Part shown: piece after piece, positions 8,621 through 15,385 of the stretch
How the letters are laid out: each line of letters begins with the position of its first letter
Numbering within the stretch: the first letter of the stretch is position 1
Notes under the pieces: generated by a model
Seen by the model: the letters and a program-made list of their open reading frames with translations, nothing else
Told to the model about the DNA's origin: nothing
The model's database searches: none
Assembly: GCF_004886325.1 (NCBI RefSeq)
Contig: NZ_QXFN01000001.1
Location: 434,001-498,000 of the forward strand
Source: Cellulomonas telluris
GTDB taxonomy: Bacteria; Actinomycetota; Actinomycetes; Actinomycetales; Cellulomonadaceae
Direction of reading: 5' to 3'
DNA: 64,000 nt
Program-made: the position numbers and the translations under genes

Positions 8621-8649
8621 GGCGCCGCGGGCGGCCTGCCCGCGGCGCC
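8621..8649. terminator. Strong hairpin terminator 1 after glucanase gene
   Basis: A perfect 12-bp stem (8621-8632 with 8638-8649, GGCGCCGCGGGC) closes a 5-nt loop, 12 bp after the glucanase stop codon. There is no T tract, as is common in high-GC actinobacteria. It can act in both directions. Confidence 0.75.
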
Positions 8650-8657
8650 CTCGCACG

Positions 8658-8696
8658 ACCGTGCGGCCCGCCGGGGGGGTGGACGGGCCGCACGGT
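8658..8696. terminator. Strong hairpin terminator 2, tandem
   Basis: A perfect 13-bp stem (ACCGTGCGGCCCG at 8658-8670 with 8684-8696) with a 13-nt G-rich loop lies just beyond the first hairpin. Together they separate the convergent glucanase and LAxTG genes. Confidence 0.7.
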
Positions 8697-8793
8697 GCTG
8701 CCGGCAACGGAGGGGGAAGTACGCCGGCATGAGCTGCCCGGCGCCGGGCGGGGGACCGCGTCTCGACCCCCGCCCGGTCCGGACGTCGCTGCG

Positions 8794-9867
8794 TCAGGCC
8801 TCGGTCGTGCGACCGCGGCGGCGCAGGATCATCAGGACGGCACCCGCGGCCACGGCGGCGACGGCGGCGAGGAGTCCGACGAGGACCGACGTGCCGGTGG
8901 CGGCGAGCACCTGCCCGCGGTTGCTGCCGGAGGCGTCGTCGTCGTCCGCGGCGGACAGCACCTCGGCCCGCTCCGTCACCGACGGCGTGGGCGCCGGCGT
9001 GACCGGCGCCGCGACCGGCGTCGGCGTCGTGGTGACGACCGGAGCCGGCGCGGGCTCCTCCTCGACGTCCTGCGTGGGCGCCGGGGTCGGCGTCGGCGTC
9101 ACGACGGGCTCCGGCTCCTCCTCGACGTCGTCGGTCGGCGTCGGGGTGGGCGTCGGCACGGGGGTCGGGACCACCGGCGGCACCTCCACGTCGGGCGCGC
9201 AGAGCTCGTCGAGGTCGACCAGCTCGGCGACGTCGTAGTGGCCGTAGAACGCCAGGGTGTGCGGGGTGTTGAAGCCGCCGTCGTGCGGGGGCGTGATGAC
9301 CGTCGGCATGAGCGACGCCACGTCCAGCCCGCGGTCCGCGACGAAGTCCCCGATCAGGTCGACCTGCAGGCCGTACGCCTCGGGAGCCTCGCAGACGGCC
9401 GCCGTGTCCGTGGCGTCGAGCTCGAGCGGGATGACGTCGTAGTCGCGGGGCAGGTGGTGCGACGCGCCGTGCCGCTGGCGGTCGTCCGCGGTGGGCCACG
9501 CCCACGTCAGGTGCAGGGCCACCCGGTGCTGCTGCTTGCTGTTGGACCAGTTCGCCGACTGGCGCGGGTCCTTCTTCTCGTAGAGGAAGTAGCCGGTCGC
9601 CTTGTCGCAGGTGTAGGCGTGCCACGGGATGACCTCGCCGGCCCGGGACCCGCCGCACAGCTCGGGGCGGGGCGTCGGCTGACCCTTGCCCGGCTTGCCG
9701 TGGTCACCCTTCCCGGGCTTGCCGTGGTCGCCCTTGCCGGGCCAGCCGTGCCAGGTGCTGGTACCCCAGCGGTGGTCGCCGTCGCCCGTGGCCGACGCGG
9801 CCGTGGCGGGGGCGAGGAGCAGGGCGCTCGCGGTGAGCAGGACGAGGGGGAGGTGATGACGCTTCAC
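8794..9867 (-). CDS. Secreted wall-anchored protein with LAxTG sorting signal
   Basis: A 357-residue exported protein starting at GTG 9867 with GGAG upstream. Residues 1-26 are a signal peptide. Residues about 40-62 are a short Gly/Lys/Asp/His/Pro repeat (GKGDHGKP units). A folded domain (about 68-225) holds paired Cys residues and many Trp and His. Then follows a Pro/Thr/Val/Glu-rich stalk (about 228-305) with PTPTP runs. The C-terminus is a classic sorting signal: LAATG (321-325), a hydrophobic span, then RRRGR. LAxTG is the motif used by class E sortases of actinobacteria, so the protein is probably fixed to peptidoglycan. The folded domain's function is unknown. Confidence 0.8.
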   Translation of the reverse strand: MKRHHLPLVLLTASALLLAPATAASATGDGDHRWGTSTWHGWPGKGDHGKPGKGDHGKPGKGQPTPRPELCGGSRAGEVIPWHAYTCDKATGYFLYEKKDPRQSANWSNSKQQHRVALHLTWAWPTADDRQRHGASHHLPRDYDVIPLELDATDTAAVCEAPEAYGLQVDLIGDFVADRGLDVASLMPTVITPPHDGGFNTPHTLAFYGHYDVAELVDLDELCAPDVEVPPVVPTPVPTPTPTPTDDVEEEPEPVVTPTPTPAPTQDVEEEPAPAPVVTTTPTPVAAPVTPAPTPSVTERAEVLSAADDDDASGSNRGQVLAATGTSVLVGLLAAVAAVAAGAVLMILRRRGRTTEA

Positions 9868-10127
9868 GAGGGGGTGACTCCAGCGACCGTGGGACGGGGG
9901 ACGGAGGCCGAGGTCGCACGGTCACGCCGTCGGCCGGTCCGGACAATACGGTGGAATCGGACAACTGTGCAGGACGCGTGCACAACTCACCCGAAAGGGG
10001 CATCGCGGCTCCGCCGTCCGGCGGCGGTGCAGGCGCGCGAGCGCCTGACCAGCGGACGCGCGGGCAGCCGGGCCGGCCCCGCCCCACGCGGCCCTCGGCG
10101 CGCGTGCACGCCGTGGGCGAAATCCTG

Positions 10128-10156
10128 TTGGCAGCCGTCCCGGGCAGGCGTACGGT
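10128..10156 (+). promoter_or_regulatory. Sigma-70-type promoter of the micro-ORF
   Basis: TTGGCA (10128-10133) and TACGGT (10151-10156) are separated by exactly 17 bp and match housekeeping -35 and -10 consensus well for a GC-rich genome. Transcription would start near 10163, leaving a very short leader before the long Shine-Dalgarno at 10168. Confidence 0.65.
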
Positions 10157-10167
10157 CGCTGGCACAC

Positions 10168-10183
10168 GGGAAGGAGGTGGTCC
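10168..10183 (+). promoter_or_regulatory. Extended Shine-Dalgarno sequence
   Basis: GGGAAGGAGGTGGTCC can pair along all 16 bases, with three G-U wobbles, to the usual bacterial 16S rRNA 3' tail (GGATCACCTCCTTTCT). Most genes in the window pair over only 4-6 bases. Its end is 5 nt before ATG 10189. Confidence 0.7.
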
Positions 10184-10188
10184 GAGAC

Positions 10189-10227
10189 ATGAAGTCTTCT
10201 TGGACGCGTGAGGTGGCTGCCCGCTAG
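10189..10227 (+). CDS. 12-codon micro-ORF MKSSWTREVAAR
   Basis: ATG 10189 to TAG 10225-10227 encodes MKSSWTREVAAR. It has its own promoter (10128-10156), a near-complete anti-SD match (10168-10183) and no other gene within 200 bp downstream. Codons TCT, TCT, CGT and GCT are T-ending and unlike the G/C-ending usage of every neighbour, which hints that the nucleotide sequence itself is constrained. A short AGAC/GTCT pairing spans the start codon. It could be a leader peptide, a ribosome-binding RNA, or a tiny effector. I do not recognise a named family. Map starts 214 bp later but has its own start region. Confidence 0.55.
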   Translation: MKSSWTREVAAR

Positions 10228-10441
10228 TCGCCCGAGGCATCGGACGGACTCCGAGGTCCGCCCGCGCCGTGTCAGGGTCCCCTGACCGGCGGCGAGCGAA
10301 TCCCCGGCAGTCACCGCAGCCCGTGGGTGCCGCGACATCGTCCATCGCGGCAGGGCCCCGTCAGGGGTCCGACCCACGGGCTGTTCCCTGCCCGCGCACG
10401 GTCGCGAGGTCACCGTGGGCGGCGGGTGAGAGGGTGGGACG
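10228..10441. other. Gap between micro-ORF and map with small hairpins
   Basis: No gene is visible. CGGAC/GTCCG near 10249-10264 and GTCAGGG/CCCTGAC (10271-10277 with 10280-10286) form short hairpins that may end the micro-ORF transcript. The stretch 10330-10440 contains more short inverted repeats of GGGTC/GACCC type. The preceding part of the gap (9868-10127) holds the LAxTG gene's 5' region and nothing else I can name. Confidence 0.35.
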
Positions 10442-11206
10442 GTGCCCCTCAAGACGCCCGCCCAGATCGAGGAGATGCGGCCCGCGGGCCGCTTCGTCGC
10501 CCACGTCCTGACCTCGCTGCGCGAGCACGCGCGCGTCGGCATGACGACGCAGGACCTGGACGCGCACGCCCACCGCCTCATCGACGAGGCCGGGGCGCGG
10601 TCCGTCTACCTGGGCTACCACCCGAGCTTCGGCGCGATGCCGTACCCCGGCGTGCTGTGCACGTCGGTCAACGACCACGCGCTGCACGGGCTGCCGTCGG
10701 ACCGCGTGCTCGAGGACGGCGACGTGCTGAGCATCGACTTCGCCGCCGAGCTGCAGGGCTGGGTGTGCGACTCCGCCCTGACGTTCCAGCTCGGCACGCC
10801 GACCCCCGACGCGCAGCGGCTCATCGCCACCACCGAGCAGGCGCTGGACGCGGGCATCGCGGCGGCACGCGTCGGCGGGCGCATGGGGGACGTGTCCGCG
10901 GCCATCGGCCGCATCGGGCGCGACGCGGGCTACGGCATCAACGGCGACTTCGGCGGCCACGGCGTCGGGCGCACGATGCACGAGGACCCGCACGTGCCGA
11001 ACCTGGGCCGGCGCGGCACGGGGGACCGGCTCAGGGCGGGGCTGGTCGTCGCGATCGAGCCGTGGTTCATGGCCGGCGGCGACGGCTACGTCGTCGACGA
11101 CGACGGCTGGACCATCCGGACGGCCGACGGCTCGCTCGCCGCGCACGCCGAGCACACGGTGGCGCTGACGCAGGAGGGCCCGGTCGTCCTCACGGCACGG
11201 GACTGA
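10442..11206 (+). CDS. map: Methionine aminopeptidase, type I
   Basis: A 254-residue MetAP of the short bacterial type. All five metal ligands are visible in order: Asp in LSIDFAAE, Asp in GWVCDSAL, His in GGHGVGRTMHEDP, Glu in VAIEPWF and Glu in HAEHTVAL; the substrate-contact His in GYHPSFG is also present. It removes the N-terminal Met from new proteins in the cytoplasm. The GTG at 10442 follows GAGAGGGTGGGAC. Actinobacteria commonly carry two map genes; this one is not in a ribosomal-protein cluster, so it may be the second copy. Confidence 0.92.
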   Translation: MPLKTPAQIEEMRPAGRFVAHVLTSLREHARVGMTTQDLDAHAHRLIDEAGARSVYLGYHPSFGAMPYPGVLCTSVNDHALHGLPSDRVLEDGDVLSIDFAAELQGWVCDSALTFQLGTPTPDAQRLIATTEQALDAGIAAARVGGRMGDVSAAIGRIGRDAGYGINGDFGGHGVGRTMHEDPHVPNLGRRGTGDRLRAGLVVAIEPWFMAGGDGYVVDDDGWTIRTADGSLAAHAEHTVALTQEGPVVLTARD

Positions 11207-11313
11207 GACCACCGGGGCGGTCGCGGGACCGGTTCGGTGTCCGACCGCGGGAGGACCGGGGCTCCGGCCGCCGGCGGACGCAGCCGCCCCGGCAGGACCG
11301 CGACGATGCGGGG

Positions 11314-12132
11314 GTGACGGACCAGCCCGCCCCCGCCCTGCACCGCGCCGCACGCGTGGCGTTCGTGCTCTACCTGCTCGTGCTCGCGGCCGCGGCGTTC
11401 CTGCCCCTGCCGTCGCAGACCCTCGCGCACGGCACGGGCGCCGCGTACGACCTGCACCTGCGCCGGCCCGACCTGCTCGGCGGGTGGGAGGCGCAGCGCA
11501 ACGTCCTCATGACCGTGCCGTTCGGCGTGCTGCTGCCGCTGGTCGTGCGGTGGCGGTACGAGCTGCTGGTGCTCGCGTGCGTCGGCGTGACCGTCCTGAT
11601 CGAGTCGGTCCAGCTGCTCGTCTCCCTGGCGGTCGGGTGGCCGTGGCGGTCGTTCGACGTGAACGACCTGCTGCTGAACACGGTCGGCGGTCTGCTGGGG
11701 CTCGCGCTGGCGGGCGCGGCGCTCGCCGTGGTGCGGCGACCGGCGCTGCCGGCCGGCCGACGGCTGGTCCCGGGTGCGCTCGCGGTCGGCCTGGTCGGCT
11801 GGGCGGCCGTGTCGACCGTGACGGCAACGCCCGCCGTCCCGCTCCCGGAGGCGTGCGCGCAGGGGCCGGCGGGTGCGGTCACCGCGCTCAGCGAGGGCGA
11901 GGTGTTCGCGGGGGACGACGGGTCGTTGTGCTTCGTGCTCGCGAGCGGGACGGCAGACGTGCCGGCCAATTCACCGGCCGGGCCGGTCGTGCTGGTGGAC
12001 GACTCCACCGGGACGTGGGAGGTGGGCACCGCACCGGCCGGTGCCCGGGACGTGCGCGACGGCCGCGGGGCGCCTGTGGAGCTGCTCGAGGTCGAGGGCT
12101 CCCCGCTGCGCGTGTGGGAGTCGCGCTGGTAG
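11314..12132 (+). CDS. VanZ family membrane protein
   Basis: A 272-residue protein with four hydrophobic segments in the VanZ pattern: about 14-34, 65-80 (NVLMTVPFGVLLPL), 88-105 (TVLIESVQLL, a typical VanZ motif) and 122-145 (FDVNDLLLNTVGGLLG). A fifth segment (about 158-175) leads into an outside domain of about 90 residues that is not part of canonical VanZ. VanZ proteins are linked to teicoplanin tolerance but most members have unknown roles. GTG 11314 is chosen because the first membrane segment follows closely; a GACGAT box sits just upstream, so the mRNA may be leaderless. A hairpin follows the stop. Confidence 0.78.
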   Translation: MTDQPAPALHRAARVAFVLYLLVLAAAAFLPLPSQTLAHGTGAAYDLHLRRPDLLGGWEAQRNVLMTVPFGVLLPLVVRWRYELLVLACVGVTVLIESVQLLVSLAVGWPWRSFDVNDLLLNTVGGLLGLALAGAALAVVRRPALPAGRRLVPGALAVGLVGWAAVSTVTATPAVPLPEACAQGPAGAVTALSEGEVFAGDDGSLCFVLASGTADVPANSPAGPVVLVDDSTGTWEVGTAPAGARDVRDGRGAPVELLEVEGSPLRVWESRW

Positions 12133-12135
12133 ACG

Positions 12136-12153
12136 CCGGCGGTCTGCCGCCGG
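12136..12153. terminator. Short hairpin between convergent genes
   Basis: CCGGCGG (12136-12142) pairs with CCGCCGG (12147-12153) across a TCTG loop, immediately after the VanZ stop codon and before the stop of the minus-strand hydrolase fragment. Confidence 0.5.
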
Positions 12154-12171
12154 AGCGACGTGGACGCGGCC

Positions 12172-12460
12172 TCAGCCGGACGCGAGAACCGAGCGCAGCC
12201 GGTCCGCGAACGCGCGCGGCTGCTCGAGGAACCCGGTGTGCTCACCGGGGAAGGCGGTGACGGGGACGCCGAGCAGCGCCGCCAGCGCGGTCGACGTCCG
12301 TGCCGTCTCCAGGCCCCCCGACTCCTCGCCGAGGCCGACGACGACCCGCCGGGCACCCGCGCGCACCGCGGCGGCGTCGGGCACCCACGTCGTCGTCCAG
12401 GTGAGCTCGTGCAGGAAGAAGCGCGCGCTCTCCCGCTCGAGCTGCTCGTCGTCCTGCGCG
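12172..12460 (-). pseudogene. Truncated alpha/beta hydrolase (C-terminal part only)
   Basis: About 95 residues with good coding character end at 12172. They look like the last third of an alpha/beta hydrolase: a helical segment (ERESARFFLHELTW), a strand-turn region (RRVVVGLGEES) and the catalytic-His motif FPGEHTGFLEQP followed by FADRLRSVL. The GxSxG nucleophile and the N-terminal core are missing. Upstream, the frame runs into DNA that reads as a TetR C-terminus on the other strand. This is a remnant; an ATG near 12486 could start a short product, but it would lack the active site. Confidence 0.6.
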
Positions 12461-12772
12461 GTCGCCCTGTTCGCGATGGAGGACATGGTGGAGGTCGAGG
12501 ACCCCGCGTCGACCGGGGAGACGGGCCGCTCCCCGTACCACCAGCTGCAGGACGCGCTGGCCCGGCTCGTCGCCGAGGGGCGCCTCGACCCGGCCGCCGT
12601 CGCCGGCGCGGCGCTCACCTGCTGGTCCGGCGTCCACGGCTACGCGACGCTGGCGGCGCTCGGACCGCTGCGCTCGCTGCCGCGGGCGGAGCGGGACGCG
12701 GCGGGTGCCGGCGTCGTGGGCGGCCTGGTCGCCGCGGTGACGGACGGGCCGGGCGCCGGGCGCGGCGCCTGA
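12461..12772 (+). pseudogene. Truncated TetR-type regulator (C-terminal domain only)
   Basis: About 100 residues in good codon usage end at 12772 and resemble the C-terminal ligand domain of TetR-family regulators (HQLQDALARLVAEGRLDP, then ALTCWSGVHGYATLAALGPL with the Trp-x-x-x-His-Gly pattern). The DNA-binding N-terminus is absent; the frame upstream enters the antisense of the hydrolase fragment. The exact junction is uncertain, about 12450-12490. Together the two fragments suggest that a divergent tetR/hydrolase pair lost both 5' halves and the shared promoter in one deletion. Confidence 0.55.
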
Positions 12773-12782
12773 CCGCGCGACC

Positions 12783-13202
12783 CTACGGCGGGGGGACGGG
12801 CACGCCCAGCGACTCCAGCAGCGCCACGACGCGGCGGCGGATCTCGTCGCGGATCGGCCGGACGGCCTCGAGGCCCTGGCCGGCGGGGTCGTCGAGCTGC
12901 CAGTCCTCGTAGCGGACCCCGGGGTAGAACGGGCAGGCGTCGCCGCAGCCCATGGTGACGACCACGTCGGAGGCCTGGACGGCCTCGGGGGTGAGCACCT
13001 TCGGCTGCTCGCCCGTGAGGTCGACGCCGACCTCCCGCATGGCCTCGACCGCGACCGGGTTGATGCGCTCGGCGGGCATCGACCCGGCCGACCGCACCTC
13101 GACGGCACCCCCGGACAGCGCGCGGACGAAGCCGGCGGCCATCTGGGACCGGCCCGCGTTGTGCACGCAGACGAAGAGCACGGACGGGGTCGTGGCGGTC
13201 AT
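12783..13202 (-). CDS. arsC: Arsenate reductase, low-molecular-weight phosphatase type
   Basis: A 139-residue protein with the LMW-phosphatase P-loop CVHNAGRS (Cys12, Arg18), plus Cys86 and Cys90 in MGCGDACPFYPG, as in thiol-dependent arsenate reductases of the ArsC/Wzb family. It would reduce arsenate to arsenite using thioredoxin or mycothiol; which one cannot be told from sequence. ATG 13202 overlaps the arsR stop by ATGA and has GGAGGAG upstream. Co-transcription with arsR and the divergent arsM support an arsenic role. Confidence 0.88.
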   Translation of the reverse strand: MTATTPSVLFVCVHNAGRSQMAAGFVRALSGGAVEVRSAGSMPAERINPVAVEAMREVGVDLTGEQPKVLTPEAVQASDVVVTMGCGDACPFYPGVRYEDWQLDDPAGQGLEAVRPIRDEIRRRVVALLESLGVPVPPP

Positions 13203-13600
13203 CGAGCTCCTCCGGTGGCGGTGGCGGTGGCGGTGGCGGGGGCGAGGGTCGCGGCGAGGGCGCCGGCGACGAGGTCGTGGGCCTGCCCGGCGACCCGGAA
13301 GTGGGCCCAGCGGCCCCGCTGCTCGCGGGTGACGAGGCCGGCCTCGGCGAGCGTCGCCATGTGGTGCGAGACGGTCGGCTGGGAGAGGCCGACGGGGCCG
13401 GTGAGGTCGCAGATGCACGCCTCGCCGCTCTCCTGGGCGGCGATCAGCGAGAGCAGGCGGACGCGGGCCGGGTCGGCGAGGGCCTTGAACGTGCGGGCGA
13501 CGTCACGGGCGGCGTCGGCGTCGAGGCCGGCGTCGGGGGTGCCGCAGCAGCCGTCCGTGGAGGCGTCGACGGCGAGGGGCAGGAGGTCGGGCACCCGCAC
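13199..13600 (-). CDS. arsR: ArsR-family arsenic-responsive repressor
   Basis: A 133-residue winged-helix regulator. A CC pair lies at residues 18-19 (DGCCG), and the HTH region reads RLLSLIAAQ, GEACICDL, LSQPTVSHHMATLAEAGLV. The CxC in ACICDL is the classic ArsR metalloid site (ELCVCDL in E. coli). Arsenite binding would release it from DNA. The start is taken at GTG 13600 because the longer frame runs into the operator; GTG 13594 is an alternative. The C-terminus is an Ala/Thr repeat (ATATATATGG). The gene overlaps arsC (ATGA) and diverges from arsM. Confidence 0.88.
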   Translation of the reverse strand: MRVPDLLPLAVDASTDGCCGTPDAGLDADAARDVARTFKALADPARVRLLSLIAAQESGEACICDLTGPVGLSQPTVSHHMATLAEAGLVTREQRGRWAHFRVAGQAHDLVAGALAATLAPATATATATGGAR

Positions 13601-13615
13601 ATCGTGGCACACGTA

Positions 13616-13654
13616 TTGACATGTGTCGATGCGTCGGTCCAGGCTTCGACACAT
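13616..13654. promoter_or_regulatory. Probable ArsR operator and promoter between arsR and arsM
   Basis: ATGTGTCGA (13621-13629) and its exact inverted copy TCGACACAT (13646-13654) flank 16 bp, and TTGACA (13616-13621) overlaps the left arm as a plus-strand -35 box. A third related motif (CATCGATACG) follows at 13662-13671. The position between divergent arsR and arsM fits a repressor site controlling both. Confidence 0.65.
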
Positions 13655-13682
13655 CGAAGTTCATCGATACGTGGAGGACGAC

Positions 13683-14549
13683 ATGAACACCAGCGCGAGC
13701 ACCCACGAGGTGCACGAGACGGTCCGCCGGCGGTACGCCGCCGTCGCGACCGCGACCGCGACGGGCGCCGACCCGGCCGACGGCCCGGCGACCGACGGCG
13801 GGTGCTGCGGCGGCACGGGTGGCTGCGGCGGCACGGGGTGCTGCGGCGGCACGGGTGGCTGCGGCGGCACGGGGTGCTGCGGCGGCACGGGCGGCTGCGG
13901 CAGCGGCGCCGGCCCGACGTTCGGCGCGGGGCTCTACGACGCGAGCGAACTCGTGGGCCTGCCGCGAGCGGCCGTCGGCGCGAGCCTCGGCTGCGGCGAC
14001 CCCACTGCGGTCGCGGACCTGCGCCCGGGCGAGCGCGTCCTCGACCTCGGCTCGGGCGCCGGCATCGACGTGCTGCTGTCGGCTCGGCGCGTGGGTCCCA
14101 CCGGCTTCGTGCACGGGGTCGACATGACGGACGAGATGCTCGCGCTGGCCCGTGCCAACGCGGCCGAGGCCGGTGCCACCAACGTCGCCTTCCACCGCGG
14201 CACCATCGAGGACCTGCCGCTGCCCGACGCGTGCGTCGACGTCGTCGTCTCCAACTGCGTCGTCAACCTCTCGCCGGACAAGGACGCCGTGCTCGCCGAG
14301 GCCCACCGCGTCCTGGTGCCGGGCGGGCGGCTGGGCATCTCCGACGTCGTCGCGGAGGACCGGCTGACCCCGGCCGAGCGCGCTGCGCGCGGCAGCCACG
14401 TCGGGTGCGTCGCGGGCGCGCTGTCGTTCGGCGAGTACACCGCGGCGCTCACCGCCGCCGGCTTCGTCGAGGTGCGCGTGGAGCCGACGCACACCGTGGC
14501 CGACGGCATGCACGCGGCCGTCGTGCGGGCGGTCAAGCCCCGCCCCTGA
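13683..14549 (+). CDS. arsM: Arsenite S-adenosylmethyltransferase with Cys/Gly repeat insert
   Basis: A 288-residue ArsM. The SAM motif is LDLGSGAGID, and the two arsenic-binding cysteines sit in their usual contexts: Cys192 in SNCVVNLSPDK and Cys242 in GCVAGAL. The enzyme would convert As(III) to methylated species, some volatile. The region of the first conserved Cys is replaced or enlarged by a hexapeptide repeat (residues 41-74) alternating CCGGTG and GCGGTG, with nine Cys in 32 residues. ATG 13683 has GGAGGA 6 nt upstream. The gene diverges from arsR-arsC, and no arsenite efflux pump gene is nearby. Confidence 0.9.
   Translation: MNTSASTHEVHETVRRRYAAVATATATGADPADGPATDGGCCGGTGGCGGTGCCGGTGGCGGTGCCGGTGGCGSGAGPTFGAGLYDASELVGLPRAAVGASLGCGDPTAVADLRPGERVLDLGSGAGIDVLLSARRVGPTGFVHGVDMTDEMLALARANAAEAGATNVAFHRGTIEDLPLPDACVDVVVSNCVVNLSPDKDAVLAEAHRVLVPGGRLGISDVVAEDRLTPAERAARGSHVGCVAGALSFGEYTAALTAAGFVEVRVEPTHTVADGMHAAVVRAVKPRP
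13803..13905 (+). repeat. 18-bp tandem repeat inside arsM
   Basis: About five and a half units of 18 bp (TGCTGCGGCGGCACGGGT and GGCTGCGGCGGCACGGGG, alternating) encode CCGGTG/GCGGTG. The unit length is a multiple of three, so copy-number change would keep the frame. Near-identity between units suggests recent expansion by slippage. Confidence 0.85.
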
Positions 14550-14551
14550 CG

Positions 14552-15385
14552 TCAGCAGGTCGCGTGCACCGCGCCGGGTGCGTCGCGGGGGAGCACGTCG
14601 CGGTCACGCAGGACGACCGACAGCCCGGGCAGCGCCCGCCGTCGGTCGTCCTGCGCCGCGCACAGGAGCGCGAACGCGTCGGCGTCGTACTCGACGTCGA
14701 GGACGACCGGGTACGCGCCGGCGTACGTGCCGCACTCGTCGAACGCCGCGCAGTCCTCGGCCACCACGAGGTCGGCGCCGGCGGCCCGCACGCGGTCCGT
14801 GACCTCCGCCGCGTTCTTCTGCGCGTACGCGAGGCCGCGGGCGTGCGCGCGGTCCACGAGCAGCGCCGTGAACGCGACCGCGTCGTCCGCGTCCAGCAGG
14901 CCGCGCGAGCGGGTCCACGAGTCCAGGTTGTCCACCTCGACCGCCTCGAAGCCCGCGCTCGCGCAGCGGTCGAGCAGGGGGCCGACCACCTCCCGGACCA
15001 GGCGGGTGCGCAGCGCGGGCGTCGACACGTCGAGGAGGACCTCGTCGGGCCAGTCGGGGTCGGCCACGGGTTCGCCGCCGTCGTGCAGCACCAGCTCGGG
15101 GTGCTCGGACACCAGCCGGTCGGTCTCCGCCGGCTGGCTCTGGAACCCGTTGACGTAGCAGACGTCGTACCGCCCGGCGGGCAGGGCGGTCACGTCGCGC
15201 ACGACGACCTCGGTCGCGGGCGCGGGTGGTCCGGCACCGCCGAGCTGGTACTCGAACGGCGCGCCCGGACGCGGGAGCGTCACGGCGTCGGTGCCCGGCC
15301 GCGGACCGGTGCACCCGACCGCGGCCAGCAGGGCGAGCAGGGCGAGCAGCGGGGCAGCGGCACGGCGCACCGGCACGGGCGTCAC
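14552..15385 (-). CDS. GH114-type endo-alpha-1,4-polygalactosaminidase lipoprotein
   Basis: A 277-residue secreted lipoprotein: a positively charged N-terminus, a Leu/Ala-rich segment, then lipobox AAVGC with Cys25. Residues about 40-270 match the GH114 TIM-barrel family: FEYQLGG, DVCYVNGFQSQPAETDR (family normally CYFSAG-like), EVLLDVSTPALR, VEVDNLDSW and GLAYAQKNAAE, with candidate catalytic acids in EVDNLD. Family members cleave alpha-1,4-galactosaminogalactan, a fungal and bacterial biofilm polymer. The GTG start overlaps the dinB stop (GTGA), so it is translated with the polymerase gene, an odd partner. Confidence 0.72.
   Translation of the reverse strand: MTPVPVRRAAAPLLALLALLAAVGCTGPRPGTDAVTLPRPGAPFEYQLGGAGPPAPATEVVVRDVTALPAGRYDVCYVNGFQSQPAETDRLVSEHPELVLHDGGEPVADPDWPDEVLLDVSTPALRTRLVREVVGPLLDRCASAGFEAVEVDNLDSWTRSRGLLDADDAVAFTALLVDRAHARGLAYAQKNAAEVTDRVRAAGADLVVAEDCAAFDECGTYAGAYPVVLDVEYDADAFALLCAAQDDRRRALPGLSVVLRDRDVLPRDAPGAVHATC

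Noticed and set aside
12482..12772. The short plus-strand frame as an intact 96-residue gene
   Set aside because: It lacks a DNA-binding domain, its text matches only a TetR C-terminus, and it adjoins another truncated gene.
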